A stretch of DNA of 64,000 nt from contig JAWZYU010000009.1 in assembly GCA_038380435.1 (NCBI GenBank), forward strand, positions 66,369,901 to 66,433,900, read 5' to 3'. The stretch is from Ryuthela nishihirai. Taxonomy: Eukaryota > Arthropoda > Arachnida > Araneae > Heptathelidae. Under the pieces are notes generated by a model. That model had not been told where the DNA came from and made no database searches. It saw nothing but the letters and a program-made list of their open reading frames with translations. Shown here piece by piece: positions 1 through 10,707 of the stretch; positions within the stretch are counted from its first letter, which is position 1, and each line of letters opens with the position of its first letter. A program made the position numbers and the translations under genes.

Positions 1-754
1 ATGTGGTCGGGCATTGTCCGTTGGTAAATGGCACCAGAGAGACCCTGAAGATAAGGTGCCAACACAGGCTCCAACACCTCAGTGATGTAACGCTGGCTGT
101 TCAAAGTACAGGTAATGCACATGAGGCTCATGCGTGAATGGAGTCCAATTGCACCCCATACCATAACACCAGAGTCCAGTGTTGACGCTGCATCATGCAT
201 GAGCCATGGTACCTCCAGATACGGATTCGTCCATCGTGGTGATGCGTACTGAAGCGGGATTCGTTTGCAAAGACGATGCGATGCCATTCCCATATCCATA
301 CGCGACGTTCTTGGCACCATTGCAGTCGCATACGCCTGTGTTGTAGAGTCAATGGTAGCCGAAGCAATGGCTACCTAGCAAAGATGCCCTGATGTTGCAG
401 ACGACATCGAACTGTATGTGTGGACAATGGTTGACATGCAACACACCCTAACTATCGAGCTAAGGTGTTTGATGTGGCTGTATGATCATTCAAAGCCATG
501 CATACAAGATGTCTGTCCTCTCGTTCGTTTGTGTGACAGGGTCGTTGAGATACCTCACGTCGGTGATTTCGTTCCTCCTCTATCCATTGACACCATATTC
601 TCATCACTGTGTCAGCATTCCATCCAACATGAGCACCGATGTCTCTGTACAATAATCCGCCTTCTCCCACAATTCTCCCTCTTTCAAAGTCGGAAACCTG
701 GTCGTATGGATACCGTGTTCTTCGACGTGGCATTCTTGATCCTTTAGTGCGCAA
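1..754 (-). pseudogene. Tc1-like transposase, broken and partial
   Basis: A Tc1 transposase catalyses cut-and-paste transposition at TA sites. The N-terminal helix-turn-helix is at 754-452 (FERGRIVGEGGLLYRDIG). The catalytic domain starts near 367 with RLQWCQERR and WHRIVFANESRF. The family motif there is F-A/S-D-E, so the first catalytic Asp is Asn in this copy. The segment CTLNSQRYITEVLEPVLAP follows. At about 20-25 the reading frame slips by one base just before DNARPH, the motif holding the second catalytic Asp. With a frame change also between the two main blocks, the copy is dead. The C-terminal end is outside the window. Confidence 0.85.
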
Positions 755-965
755 GAACTGTGAGCAAACACAATTCCAGTGCTTTACATCGGCTATTTTT
801 AATTTCCTCTTATATCACTTCCAGGGGACGTTGGTCACACATGATGCGCGTATGTGCTGCGCTTTGAATCATTCACATGTTCTCCCATGGGCTACCCATC
901 TTGCATATTTCGGGACAAGTTGATGAGTTCTTCCTGATGTTGCATTTTTAATGGCCGGCAGTGTA
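1..965 (-). mobile_element. Tc1-like DNA transposon, cut by window edge
   Basis: The 5' end in transposon orientation is seen at 936-965, where the inverted terminal repeat reads inward as TACACTGCCGGCCATTAAAA and starts with the TA target dinucleotide. The transposase gene lies inside on the minus strand. The other terminal repeat lies beyond base 1. The terminal repeat type, TA target and transposase family agree with the Tc1/mariner superfamily. Confidence 0.85.
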
Positions 966-969
966 TTTG

Positions 970-1027
970 AATGAATGCCCTCTTAGAACCTTTGAATGAA
1001 TTTGATGCCCTCTTAGAACCTTTGAAC
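970..1027. repeat. Short tandem duplication
   Basis: A unit of about 28 bp containing ATGCCCTCTTAGAACCTTTG occurs twice, directly next to the Tc1 terminal repeat. It is probably replication slippage. Confidence 0.7.
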
Positions 1028-1164
1028 CTTAGGATCCTTCCCACAATTGCGGTGTCTGTGATATCAGAGTTCAGCAGTTTTTTCGAGATAGCACATAGGA
1101 AGAGTATTCAGCTCTCTCGTCGTGGATTCGAGCTCTATTCACTAATACCTGCTCTATTACACCT

Positions 1165-1390
1165 TCGCTAAAGTAAGAAGCCATATTGAGAAATTCAGTA
1201 GAGGACATTCAATTATACATATAAAAATTAAGAACTACGGTGATACTATCGGAATAAATAATTTATTTTAAAGTTAAATCAGGTTTAACACAAAGATTAT
1301 GATCTACTAAATGAATGTTTCAAGTAGGAACAATGAATGTTAGAAAAAATACAAAAGGTGATATTAGAATGAAAATAATATAATTTAATG
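1165..1390 (+). repeat. Dispersed repeat copy 1 (pairs with 5850-6036)
   Basis: The segment shares ordered blocks with 5850-6036, including TTGAGAAATTCA, GACATTCAATT, AAAGATTATGA, GAATGTTTCAAGTA and ATTACAAAAGGTG-like stretches. Shorter similarity continues at 2238-2310 against 6875-6950 (AATAATGA.GT.TCT.TTTTGGCATTAT). The two regions are old copies of one unclassified element. No coding potential is seen. Confidence 0.6.
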
Positions 1391-2340
1391 CACTTAACTA
1401 TTCATAATTTAAACGAAAAACATCAGTTTGGTGATGTTACTTCAATGCTAGGTGTTATTCCATTTATCTCGATTTCTCTACTATTTTATTACCTTTGGAT
1501 ACTTTTTTTCAAAATTTCTAACACTCGCCGTATGTCTTTTGTGGAAACGAGTTTTTAAGAGCATAGATTTGCTATGTTTTTTTTAAATATTTGAAATTCA
1601 AAATTGCTATGAAGAATGCTTCTAGAAAAATGAGCTATGCATAAAATATTAATATCATCTCCAAATATTTTTTGTTACCTTGCACACTATACAGCGATTT
1701 ATTTTAATCATCTTCACTTGGCCAGTTCGTTAACACGGCAACTGTTCTTTGTTCCGAAATCAAAAAGAGGCATTTTATTATCTTAATCCTTACTCGCGTT
1801 ATGACAGAAAAAACGAACAATAATACTTATATATGGAATGAATTGCTATAAGATTATGAAAGAACAAACTCCACTGCTGATTAAACGCTAATGTTTTTAT
1901 CATATATCTCTCATTATCATAACTAAATTACTTAAAGTAAGTATTTTTGCTTTTTTTTTTTAAGGGATCGCTTTACTACCTAAGGTTTTTCTCCTATAAC
2001 ACTTCGTTTACCCGAAACGTTAGTGACCTTGGGATTTTCGAAGTAATCTTTATCAGGGGGGAGAGCGTTTTTTTTCAAAATCTCGGTAGCATATCCTCAT
2101 TTATGCCAATGGGTAGTCGGTAATTCAAAAAGCTGATTATTCGAAGAAAGATTTCTCTTTTTGAAGATAGTTTCATTCAGAAAAGATTATGATCTATGGT
2201 TTCATGTTCGATGTTGCTCGATGCGCTTAACTAAGTGAAAAAAGTTTATTTGCAAAGCTATTTTGGAACTGAATAATGAGGTCTCTTTTTGGCATTATGC
2301 GAGGGAGGATCGTTTAATTCGTGGAGCAGCTTTTCGACGA
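1391..2340. other. AT-rich stretch, no gene seen
   Basis: This holds long A/T runs and no open frame of note. A piece near 2095-2135 (TTATGCCAATGGGTAG) resembles the fold-back element at 6943, so this may be decayed copies of the same families. Confidence 0.5.
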
Positions 2341-2574
2341 GTTAATACATGATTATTTGGCAACACAGTGACGCTTCAACGACAAGGAGCAGAGTGTGCA
2401 AATCGAAACACTTTGCAATACGGTCGGAACTAGCAGCGGAACGGTACGCAGTCAGTCTCTGTTGTTTTCTAGCTCTGGAATGGCATTCCCTTTTGTGTGT
2501 GTTTTTTGCAGCAGTACCTGATACTTTACTGTGTTTGGTGATGCTTAAGTGGGGCACGGGCTGTTGTAGAAATG

Positions 2575-2712
2575 ACTGAAATACATGAACAGTGCTTGAA
2601 ACGAAGCGCGATTTTTACGTGGCACAAACACTTCACAGACGGCTGCGAAACACCGGAAGAAGACTCAAAATCACGGCAACCAAGCACTGTTCTCTACACA
2701 CTTGAGCCATTT
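2575..2712 (+). pseudogene. Mariner-like transposase fragment (N-terminal HTH)
   Basis: One frame reads MTEIHEQCLKRSAIFTWHKH followed by FTDGCETPEEDSKSRQPST. The order W-H-K-x-F-x-x-G, then an acidic stretch, then S-R/G-x-P-S-T, is the end of the helix-turn-helix region of mariner transposases. Nothing recognisable continues downstream, so this is a short relic. Confidence 0.65.
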
Positions 2713-3116
2713 CCATGACTGTCTGGGCACCATTTAAGCCTCGCCGAACACAGTAACGTATCACGTACCTCAGCTAAGTTTCAGAGCAGCCATAGCCTGC
2801 AAAATATCAAACACCTTTCCAAAAGAGAGAAAACAACAGAGACTGGGCTGTGCATTGTTCCGCTATTACTTGCGATCGTATTGCAATGTGATTGCGCTTG
2901 CACATACTGTTCTACGCCCTTAAAGTGTCAATGTCTTCCTATACATCATGTATTAACTCGTACGGAAAGCTAGTAATTGTTAACGACGGCAGTCCACGAA
3001 TTAAATTATCTACTTCCGTATATATATATGCGTATCAAAAAGTAAGTCGCACTCAGCGGTACATGTCGTCGTCGTAGTATGGAAACAATATTTGTGCTTG
3101 GGAGAGATGCATGAAA

Positions 3117-5176
3117 GGGTGACCAGATTTAAAAAAGACGACCCGGGAGACTTTTGATAATTCTATTTGAAGGATTGACATTTTATAATGGTGACCAGAT
3201 TTAAAGAAAAAAGATTCGGGACTCCTGAAAATTCAATCTGATTGATTGATTGTTTTTCGTGAAATTTTTATGTTAAAAAGAAACACAATTATTTTCATTT
3301 TTGACACATTTGCCGTCCCTTGGCCGAGTGGTTAGCGCGCTTGGCAACTGATCTAAGGGACCTGGGTTCGAGCCCCGGGTAAGTCATGGATGTATGTGTA
3401 GATTTTTCTGCTGAGGTCCTGCCATCCTCACAGACCTTCTACTATGGCATATAAACTGACAGGCTCCTGTCAGACCTCTGTGGCAAACAGATGCTTGAGG
3501 GGGTATTTATTTATATATTTTTTTATAACATATTTATACATAATTTCACATTTAGTAGCACAAAATAAAACCTAAATAACGTAGGTTAATTATTAACGAA
3601 ATCGCTGTTATTGGGTGTATTAGTAATAAAAATGGATTTTCTGCAAAATATTGTTGCGACAGATGAACTTGCTACAATGAATTTATGATAAATGTGTCAT
3701 GAACGCTCGCGTATGCTTCTGCGTGAGAATTATGTAACCAACGAATTGGAACGAAGAACCGAACTGAAAACTAAGGAAAATAGAATTATTATGTTGGAGT
3801 TGTTGATATGTGAAAGGAGACATAGTTAGCCTAAATCTGTACATGATGAAGTGGTTAAAAAGAAGAAGTATTTTTACATGGTGAGTGCGCGGGAGGTTAA
3901 ATAGTTTAATAGTGTAAATCCTATTAGTGAATTAACAAGGAAAATAAGAATGATTTACGCCTGAAGTGAAAGTTGTACAAGGGACATTGGCTATAAAAAT
4001 GAAGAGGTAAACGTTAGTCGAATAGACAAAGCTAGTCTTAACTTTTCTGTAGGAAGAGATTATTGCTTAATGTACAATAGTATTTTGTTTGTTTATAAGA
4101 ATTGGTAATCTCGATAGATTGCATATTTGTTTACAAACATGATTCTACTGTTCACCGAATGATATTAGCCTTGTTTTGTGATTGGGGTGTGAATAGAAAT
4201 AAGATAATGGATTCTTCTGAAAGTTTATCTTCTTATTGATATAGATTTTCGTGCCGGTTGACTTAGCTTGTATAAATAATTTCTTCCATGCTTTTGTAAT
4301 AAATTGCATTGTTTTGTAATTATCATTGTCATATATTTACTTGAACTCACGCTCAGTGCTCATCCATTTAATTTCTAATAATATTTTAATTTTGAGCAAT
4401 GTTTGCACAAACGATTTCATAAGAGTCGCGAAAATTAGTTTTCACCTTCAACAAAGCTTTCGAGATGTTCACTTTTATGCGTGATTTCTCATCATCCATA
4501 TTAAATTCATGTCTAAAATTTTTTTTTACAATTTGATGGAAAGAGAAATTCTTTTCCAAAAGCTTTCTTCACCGATTTCTTCATTCACAAGCTGAGAATA
4601 GTATGGCAGAATGATACCAGATGCTTCACCCTTGCTAGATCCCCAGCATCTGAAACGCCGTTCGAGTTTCTAAACTCCGTTCCATTACAGGTTTGGACTC
4701 CATTTTTAATTCAACACAGGATTACATAGGAAGAACGTGTATTACGAAATTTTGGATCTATCGGCCAAGTATCTTGGGAACTGCAGGATGCCGAAATCTG
4801 TTAAAACAGAGAATGGAACTTAACAACTTGCATACAATTTAAGCCATTGGTAGGCGGTGGACATAAGGCATGGTATCAGCAAGTAGAAGAAAGACAAGCA
4901 TTCTTTATTTGTGTCCGCACGGATACCACTATCATTATGATGATGCTTCGATCCTCAAATTTACAGTCATCAGCTTTGCGTCCGATTTTTTTTTTTATAA
5001 CAGTATTGCCACTACTATTCTATTAGTAAAGATCTTTTCAAGAGGTACAGTCAATTTAATTTTTTAAATTGCCTAAAACGGAATTCCAGGGACGCTTGCG
5101 GGGATATTTATTCGTCAGGGACAGAGCCTTTAATCCATGGACTGCCCCCGGAAATGGGGACGTATGATCACCCTAA
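3117..5176. mobile_element. Probable DNA transposon with GGGTGACCA ends
   Basis: The left end reads AGGGTGACCAGATTT and the right end ATGATCACCCT, an imperfect inverted repeat. GGGGACGTATGATCACCC just inside the right end and CCGGGA-type motifs inside both ends are shared with a widespread family of animal DNA transposons. The left end is duplicated in tandem: GTGACCAGATTTAAA occurs at 3119 and again about 72 bp later. The interior (3521-5060) is AT-rich with no recognisable transposase. A SINE sits at 3312. Target duplication is unclear. Confidence 0.45.
3312..3520 (+). mobile_element. SINE family B, copy 1 (tRNA-derived)
   Basis: The head looks like a tRNA: TTGGCCGAGTGGTTAGCGCG matches an A box and GGGTTCGAGCCC a B box, the internal RNA polymerase III promoter. 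The body contains CTGAGGTCCTGCCATCC, CTACTATGGCATATAAACTG and GACAGGCTCCTGTCAG, a hairpin. It ends in GAGGGGGTATTTATTTAT. Shared bodies are found at 23978 and 53540. Confidence 0.75.
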
Positions 5177-5229
5177 TGTATAACGGTAGTAGAATCGTTC
5201 GACCAAAGAAATTGCAACACGCGAACGTA

Positions 5230-5690
5230 CGTAGTGCGTTTCTATTTTTCGTGAATGATGGCGCATCAACTCGATGGTGCGTGGGACAGTTCGTATTTTG
5301 TTGGCGAAAAACTTAAATTGTGCGGAAATCCATCGAGAAATATCTGCCGTATATGGAGAGACTGCGATATCTCGTCAGACTATTGTTAAGTGGTGTCAAC
5401 TGTTTGAAAACTGCCGTACATATTTTGTAGCCGAATACCCCGGAGGCTGACTGTCGACGTCCATTTCTCCGGATCACGTTTCACGCGTTAATGAGATGAC
5501 TCCGGATAATCCCAGGATTAAAATAAAGGCAATGATGAGTGCTTTGGACATATCATACGTTAGCGTGCATTCCATCATCCTTGGTTGGTGGACATTGGAG
5601 CAGATTTTTACGCTCTGGGAATGGACAAATTAATCTCACGTTCTGATAAGTGTTTACATAATCTATACGACTTACGTGGAGAAGTAGATT
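5230..5690 (+). pseudogene. Mariner (SETMAR-type) transposase, internally deleted
   Basis: From 5313 the frame reads LNCAEIHREISAVYGETAIS then RQTIVKWCQLFEN, the paired HTH of mariner transposases. SPDHVSRVNEMTPDNPRIKI and SALDISYVSVHSII follow, the linker and second HTH. Then the sequence jumps to FYALGMDKLISRSDKCLHN at about 5606-5660, which matches the C-terminal end of the family (G-I-x-K-L-V-x-R-W-D-K-C-L). The catalytic core between them is gone, and frame changes break the rest. Confidence 0.75.
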
Positions 5691-5849
5691 CAGGTTAATA
5701 ATCTTCACCTTAATATTTTTGGCTTTCTCGTATACTACGTTGTTTGTTATGTATTCAAGAGTGCAACTTACTTTTTGATACGCCTTCTATGTAGAGGTAT
5801 GATATATATATCATTTCATACGTATGTAGTTATTTATATACGCCTTTCC

Positions 5850-6036
5850 TGGAGTAAGAAAGTAGATTGAGAAATTCACTGGAAGACATTCAATTGCAGA
5901 TATGCAAATTAAGACTTAAGAACATGAACTCTCAAAATAAAGATTATGAACCATTAAAAGAATGTTTCAAGTACAAGCAATGAATAGCGAAAGATTACAA
6001 AAGGTGGTTTTATTAAAAGAAATACCAATTTAGATA
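5850..6036 (+). repeat. Dispersed repeat copy 2 (pairs with 1165-1390)
   Basis: Ordered blocks match 1165-1390. The match breaks close to 6045, where a Tigger-like MITE begins, and resumes weakly at 6875-6950 after the MITE ends. This suggests the MITE inserted into this copy. Confidence 0.6.
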
Positions 6037-6044
6037 GCTGGCTA

Positions 6045-6865
6045 CAGGTAGTTCTCAATTTGTGGGTTAATGCTTTCCTGAAAACTTTCACGTAAATCAA
6101 ATTCGCACAAAACGAGAACCTCTTCCCATTTCACGCAATTGAAATGTTCAGATTAACGAGAAATGTTCAGGAGAGAACGTTCTGTATTAACTTACTCCGA
6201 ACTACTGAAATTTCTAATTGTAGTATCGAATACAATATATTAAGTGTAATATAATAATTTAAAGTATAAAATAAATTTAAATCTGAGACAAATAAATATT
6301 TTAAAATAAAAGACAGTAACTGCTACGATGAACTTACTGGTGCTGGTGGAGGTGATGAGGAGGAGTTGTTGGGGTAGTAGTAATAAATATCATCTGGGTT
6401 GGATGATAGTGAAAGCGACGGTTGTGGGGAGGGGATAAAGCGAAGCCTGAGGGACCTTTATTTTCTTCTTGGTGCTTAGTCTACGGTATTTTTGGCTGTC
6501 AGCGAGGGACTCAGGATTTACTCTGCACAAACAGAAGAGTCATACGCAAATCGGGATACCTGGCAACTTTGGTCCGATTCATTAGACGGGATATCTGGCA
6601 ACCTTGGTCCGATTCACGAGACGAGATATCCGCACTTGTCATACACAGCTGGCAACCAGTTATGAGGCTCTGCTACTTTTTCTACAAAGTGAGTATTTTT
6701 ATGAATAAAGTTTGTCAGGATTTCTCGCCCACCGTTTTGAAAGTTTGTTTCAGACTGCGTAAATGATATTTTTTGGACCGTGTAAATCGAGATTATGCCT
6801 ATATTAATAAAATCGCATTATTCAAATTCGCGTAAATCAAAACTGCGCAAATAGAGAATTACCTA
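6045..6865. mobile_element. Tigger/pogo-like non-autonomous element
   Basis: The left end is CAGGTAGTTCTCAATTTGTG and the right end, complemented, TAGGTAATTCTCTATTTGCG. Both are flanked by TA. CGTAAATC and CGCGTAAATCAAA repeats inside both ends are typical of Tigger-type terminal repeats. The interior has no transposase. It holds a 35-bp unit at 6552 and 6587 (GGGATAT.TGGCAACTTTGG-like), with the start of a third at 6622. A 114-codon open frame across it has no recognisable homology. Confidence 0.65.
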
Positions 6866-6942
6866 TATTTATTGTTTAAAAAAATCAATTTGAAATGTTG
6901 AAATTGCAAACAAATAATGAAGTTTCTCTTTTGGCATTATAT

Positions 6943-7499
6943 ACTAGTTTTCATAAATTGAGGAACAGCCCTATGTTATGTCAATGGGTAGCTGACGTCA
7001 AAGTTCTATAACTTCTAAAATAAGTTTTTTTGTTTTGATAAATATGATTTTAGATAAATGTCTCAATCAAATAAATCAATACTCGATTTTCAACAATTTT
7101 CGTTCAGTATTTAATGAGTTATGGAAGTTTAAATATTTAACAACAGCAACGCCAGTCTTAAGAAACGTATACAAAACTGAAGAATAGCGAAATAATTCTT
7201 TACACAGACTTCTAAAATACACACTTATTTTTTAAAATACTTTGATGCAATATTTATTACTGTTTTAATTACCTTTTCAAGTCAATTTTTGTGACTGTCA
7301 TTGTTATTGTTAAATATTCAAACTTTCATAACACATTAAATAAAGAATATTGTTAAAATTCAAGATATTTATATATTTGATTAAGGTCTGCTATCATATT
7401 TTTCAATAGATAAATAAATATTTTAGAAGTTATAAAGCTTCGACGTTATCTTTCCATTGACATAAATTTGGTTATTCCTTAATTTACGAAAACCAGAGT
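6943..7499. repeat. Large fold-back (inverted repeat) element
   Basis: The left arm, about 6943-7158, is the approximate reverse complement of the right arm, about 7293-7499. Paired landmarks are TATGTCAATGG with CCATTGACATA, TATAACTTCTAAAATA with TATTTTAGAAGTTATA, and GTATTTAATGAGTTATG with CATAACACATTAAATA. Only about 130 bp of loop separates the arms. No coding sequence is seen. It resembles a fold-back MITE. Confidence 0.75.
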
Positions 7500-7798
7500 G
7501 TGTGTATATTTATATGTAAAAATATATACGAATGTTTAAGAGATTTTTAATGTACACTCTTTCTAGAAGAAATTGTCAAACTCAAGTTTTTCTCACCCAA
7601 GGACTTGCCCATTGAGACGAAGGAGAAATCCTCTGATCGTTGCCTCAGGCAGAGCTAAATACAAAAACATACACGTGACTACCGAAACCTAACATCTATC
7701 CATTGTCATGTACCTCTAATTTATTTATTGTTGCATTTTTATTGAATTTTTGTGGTTGTAAATATTTTTATATATTCAGTTGTTTTTGGCAGTGCTAT

Positions 7799-8203
7799 TG
7801 TGGGGATGTGACTCACAGATGTTGTTTTCGGGTCTGAGCTGGCTGCCTTCATGGGCTGACGAGTCCAAAAGACAACTAGCCTCGTGTGCAGGTGGAGCGC
7901 TGGAGACGAGCCGGGCAGTAATAAACAGCAGTCTTGAGCGTCACAGTCCAACAGAAAGGACGTTTGAACACGTGTCAAGAGACGCCGCTCTTACTCAAAC
8001 AAAACCCTTAACGATAGAGTTCAGTTCTAAATTGAATTTGAAAAGTGCGGTTCTCTACCTCATTGCATAATTGTTTGCAGCAACAAAGCACCAAAGGACT
8101 ACGGAATCGAGCGCATCCCTAGCACTTGATTGTATATAAGTGTGAATAAACTGTGTCATCCCTATACAACTCTCGTGCGTCAATTATTGGATATTTCTAT
8201 ACA
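7799..8203 (+). mobile_element. Possible LTR (solo or 5' LTR remnant)
   Basis: The segment starts TGTGGGGATGTGAC and ends CTATACA, fitting the TG...CA ends of an LTR. Near the 3' side it has a TATA-like TATATAAG at 8133 followed by AATAAA at 8145. Just after the end, AACTTGGTGCAGCAAG could be a primer-binding region. No second LTR or gag/pol frame follows and no clear target duplication is seen, so the call is tentative. Confidence 0.35.
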
Positions 8204-9030
8204 TAACTTGGTGCAGCAAGACTGAGGCATACGTCGGTACGGTTGTAACAATCCGCGAACCTTTCATCTAAGCTTTTCATAAGAACTTTTTCATCTAAGC
8301 AATGGTGAATGTAATCAAGGGACTAATTTATCGTCCTCTACTATAGAGTTGTTAATTGTTCGCCATCGCTTCACACCACATTTGGCGCAATTCAAGCAGG
8401 ATGTCTAATTTCACGTGATGAAATAAAAATCTGCTCGTTCCCTTATCACTGCTCACGACACCTATATCCTAGATTTTCTGCGAACCAACATACAAACCAA
8501 CCGACAGAATGCTATCATAAAACCAAATAGCCTAAACATTGCTGTTTTAAAAAAAAAAGTCATATAAACTAACAAACGATATTGAACGTCTTTCTATAAC
8601 TAGTCTTTAACCATATGTTAAAGAACACTGGACAACACACAAAAAGGCTTTGAAATGAAAATAGCAAATCTTTACTAATTTCGAGGTGCTGAACAATAAA
8701 ATAACAATAAAATTGGCTCATGTTTAAGGGAGACAAAGATGGTCATGCATAAACGACTCAGTCCGCATTGAGTACATAGGTAACCATTTCGCAACGCTGT
8801 ATTTTAAACTGCAGATTGCAACATATTGCATTGTATTGCATCAGTCCGCCTTATACACAACCTCCAGAGGTATTGTATCATTGTCTGATGCAATGTAGTT
8901 GAGTCATGACATCGCAGACAAAGGATAATACAATCATTAGTTGTAAGCGACGTCTCGTCTCGTAGGGTGATAAAGTATTTTGAGCGACTCCCATTTACCC
9001 CTAAATCATAAGTACAACACAAGTGATCCT
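8204..9030. other. No gene recognised
   Basis: This is AT-rich DNA with short open frames only. The first part could be internal sequence of the possible retroelement to the left. The last part may be the 5' side of the decayed gene that starts at 9031. Confidence 0.4.
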
Positions 9031-10707
9031 TGCAGTTTTAATCCAGCAGTAGTCATTCCTTGTAACTGTGTTAATAGTGAAGATACATTTTGTTACATTT
9101 GCATGGAAGTGACTTTTGCAAACTAGAAAAGGGCCATCACTCCAATATTGAAAGCGATGTATGAGTTTTATTTTGGATGCAAGATCAGGACAAGGCCTGG
9201 GCCCCACACATATGCTGCAGTATGTGGGCAAGAAATCTTCCGAAATGGCTGAAAGGCGAAAAAGTGGAAATGCCATTTGCTGTTCCTATGGTTTGGAGAG
9301 AGCCAAGGAATCACGCAAATGACTGCTACTTCTGCATGGTTCCACCTGTTTCTGGAGGCATCACAAGGAAAAAGAAGTGGACAATAGCGTATCCGAATAT
9401 ACAATCTGCTCTCCGACCAGTTCCGCACTGCGAAGGCCTTCCTATTTCTGAACCTTTGAAAGTATTTTTCATCGATTCTGACGATGAGGAGGGAGGCGAA
9501 CTGGCGTCGGGTTCTCCGCAGCCTTCGGTGTCTAATGATGATTCATACGTCTGCCACGGTGCGTCATCTGCGCCACACATTCTCACCAAAGAAGAAATGA
9601 ACGATGTTTTTCGCGATCTGGAGTTGTCCAAGGCCAAAGCAGAATTAGATGGATCAAGACTTAAACAATGGAATCTTCTCAAGGAAAATGTTCGAGTGAT
9701 TTCGTTTCGAACTCGTCATGAGCAGTTGGCGCCTTACTTCAGAATGGATGATGACTTAGTGTTCTGCTCCGATGTAGATGTCCTGATGAATGCCCTCAGA
9801 ATCGAACATGACCCTCAAGAATGGCGACTATTCATAGACTTCTCGAAACTGAGTCTCAAGGCTGCATAATGGAAATCGACTTCCATCGATTCCGGTCAGA
9901 CACACTGCCGGTGCTAAAAGACACCTACGACAACCTAAAACAGCTGTTGAACTGTCAACTTGTACAGCAAGTATGGTTGGCATCTCTGTTGTGACTTGAA
10001 GGTAGTGGTTCTGTTGATGGGTCTGCAGCTGGGATATACGAAGTACTTCTGTTTCTTATGTGAATGGGACAGCCGAGCAAAGACTGCACTACGTGAAGAG
10101 AAACTGGTCTTAAAGGAAACCTCTGAATGTCGGAGAGAAGAGTGTGGAACACTCTGCACTGGCAGAAATGCACAAAATCCTACTACCATCCCTACACATC
10201 AAACTCGGTGTGATGAAAAGCTTCGTAAAAGCCAAGGACCAGACTGCATCAGCTTTCAAGTATTTGGCAGACAAATTCCCTATTCCTAGCGAAGCGAAAA
10301 TTAAAAAGGGAATTTTTGTGGGTCTTCAGATCCGTAAGCTGTCCAGAGACCAGATCTTCGACAACCTGCTTCAGAGTGACGAGAAAAAGGCTTGGGACGC
10401 GTTTCGTCTGGTGTCAACTAAATCCCTCGGGAATGTCAGGGCAGACAACTAGAAGAAACTGGTTAAGAACATGTTGTCTCTGTATCACAAACTTGGCTGC
10501 AATATGTCCTTAAAGATCCACTTTCTCCGTTCCCACTTAGATTTCTTCCCCGACAACTGCGGCATGGTTAGTGATGAGCACGGTGAATGTTTTCACCAGG
10601 ACATTGAAACGATGGAGAAACGATGCCAGGGAAACTGCTTCACTTCAATATTAGCTGACTACTGTTGGATGTTCGCCAGAGATGATTCTGAGCAGCTGTA
10701 CAAATGA
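9031..10707 (+). pseudogene. Decayed gene of a cysteine-rich arthropod repeat protein family
   Basis: Blocks in several frames, in order, fit one protein. These are DTFCYICMEVTFAN, then a TAG at 9124; ITPILKAMYEFYFGCK; DQDKAWAPHICCSMWARNLP; MPFAVPMVWREP with NDCYFCMVPP; YPNIQSALRPVPHCEGLP; KAKAELDGSRLKQWNLLKEN; DPQEWRLFIDFSKLSLKA; CDLKVVVLLMGLQLGYTKYF; CFLCEWDSR; LHIKLGVMKSFVKAKDQ; NMSLKIHFLRSHLDFFPDNC; VSDEHGECFHQDIETMEKR; and ILADYCWM. I recall this block order from many arthropod and cnidarian predicted proteins that behave like transposon-encoded repeats, but the family has no function I can name. Conserved Cys pairs (CYIC, CC, CYFC, CFLC) suggest zinc binding. At least four frame changes and one stop make it non-functional. 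The longest piece is 9183-9869. Confidence 0.7.

Larger units (their letters stand above)
3029..5785 (+). mobile_element. Mariner-like element split by a later insertion
   Basis: Inverted repeats GCGTATCAAAAAGTAAGT.GCACTC at 3030-3054 and its complement at 5759-5784 match at all but about one position. Mariner transposase pieces lie just inside the right end. The two ends are 2.7 kb apart, too far for a mariner of about 1.3 kb. The excess is explained by the insertion at about 3117-5176. That both ends belong to one element is inferred from the terminal repeat match. Confidence 0.6.

Noticed and set aside
3312..3385. A functional tRNA gene at the start of SINE family B
   Set aside because: A and B box-like motifs are present, but the sequence continues into a repeated SINE body and does not form a clear full cloverleaf. 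Copies at 23978 and 53540 share the body.
7739..8070. Overlapping open frames as a gene
   Set aside because: They lie in the LTR-like segment and no protein family is recognised on either strand.
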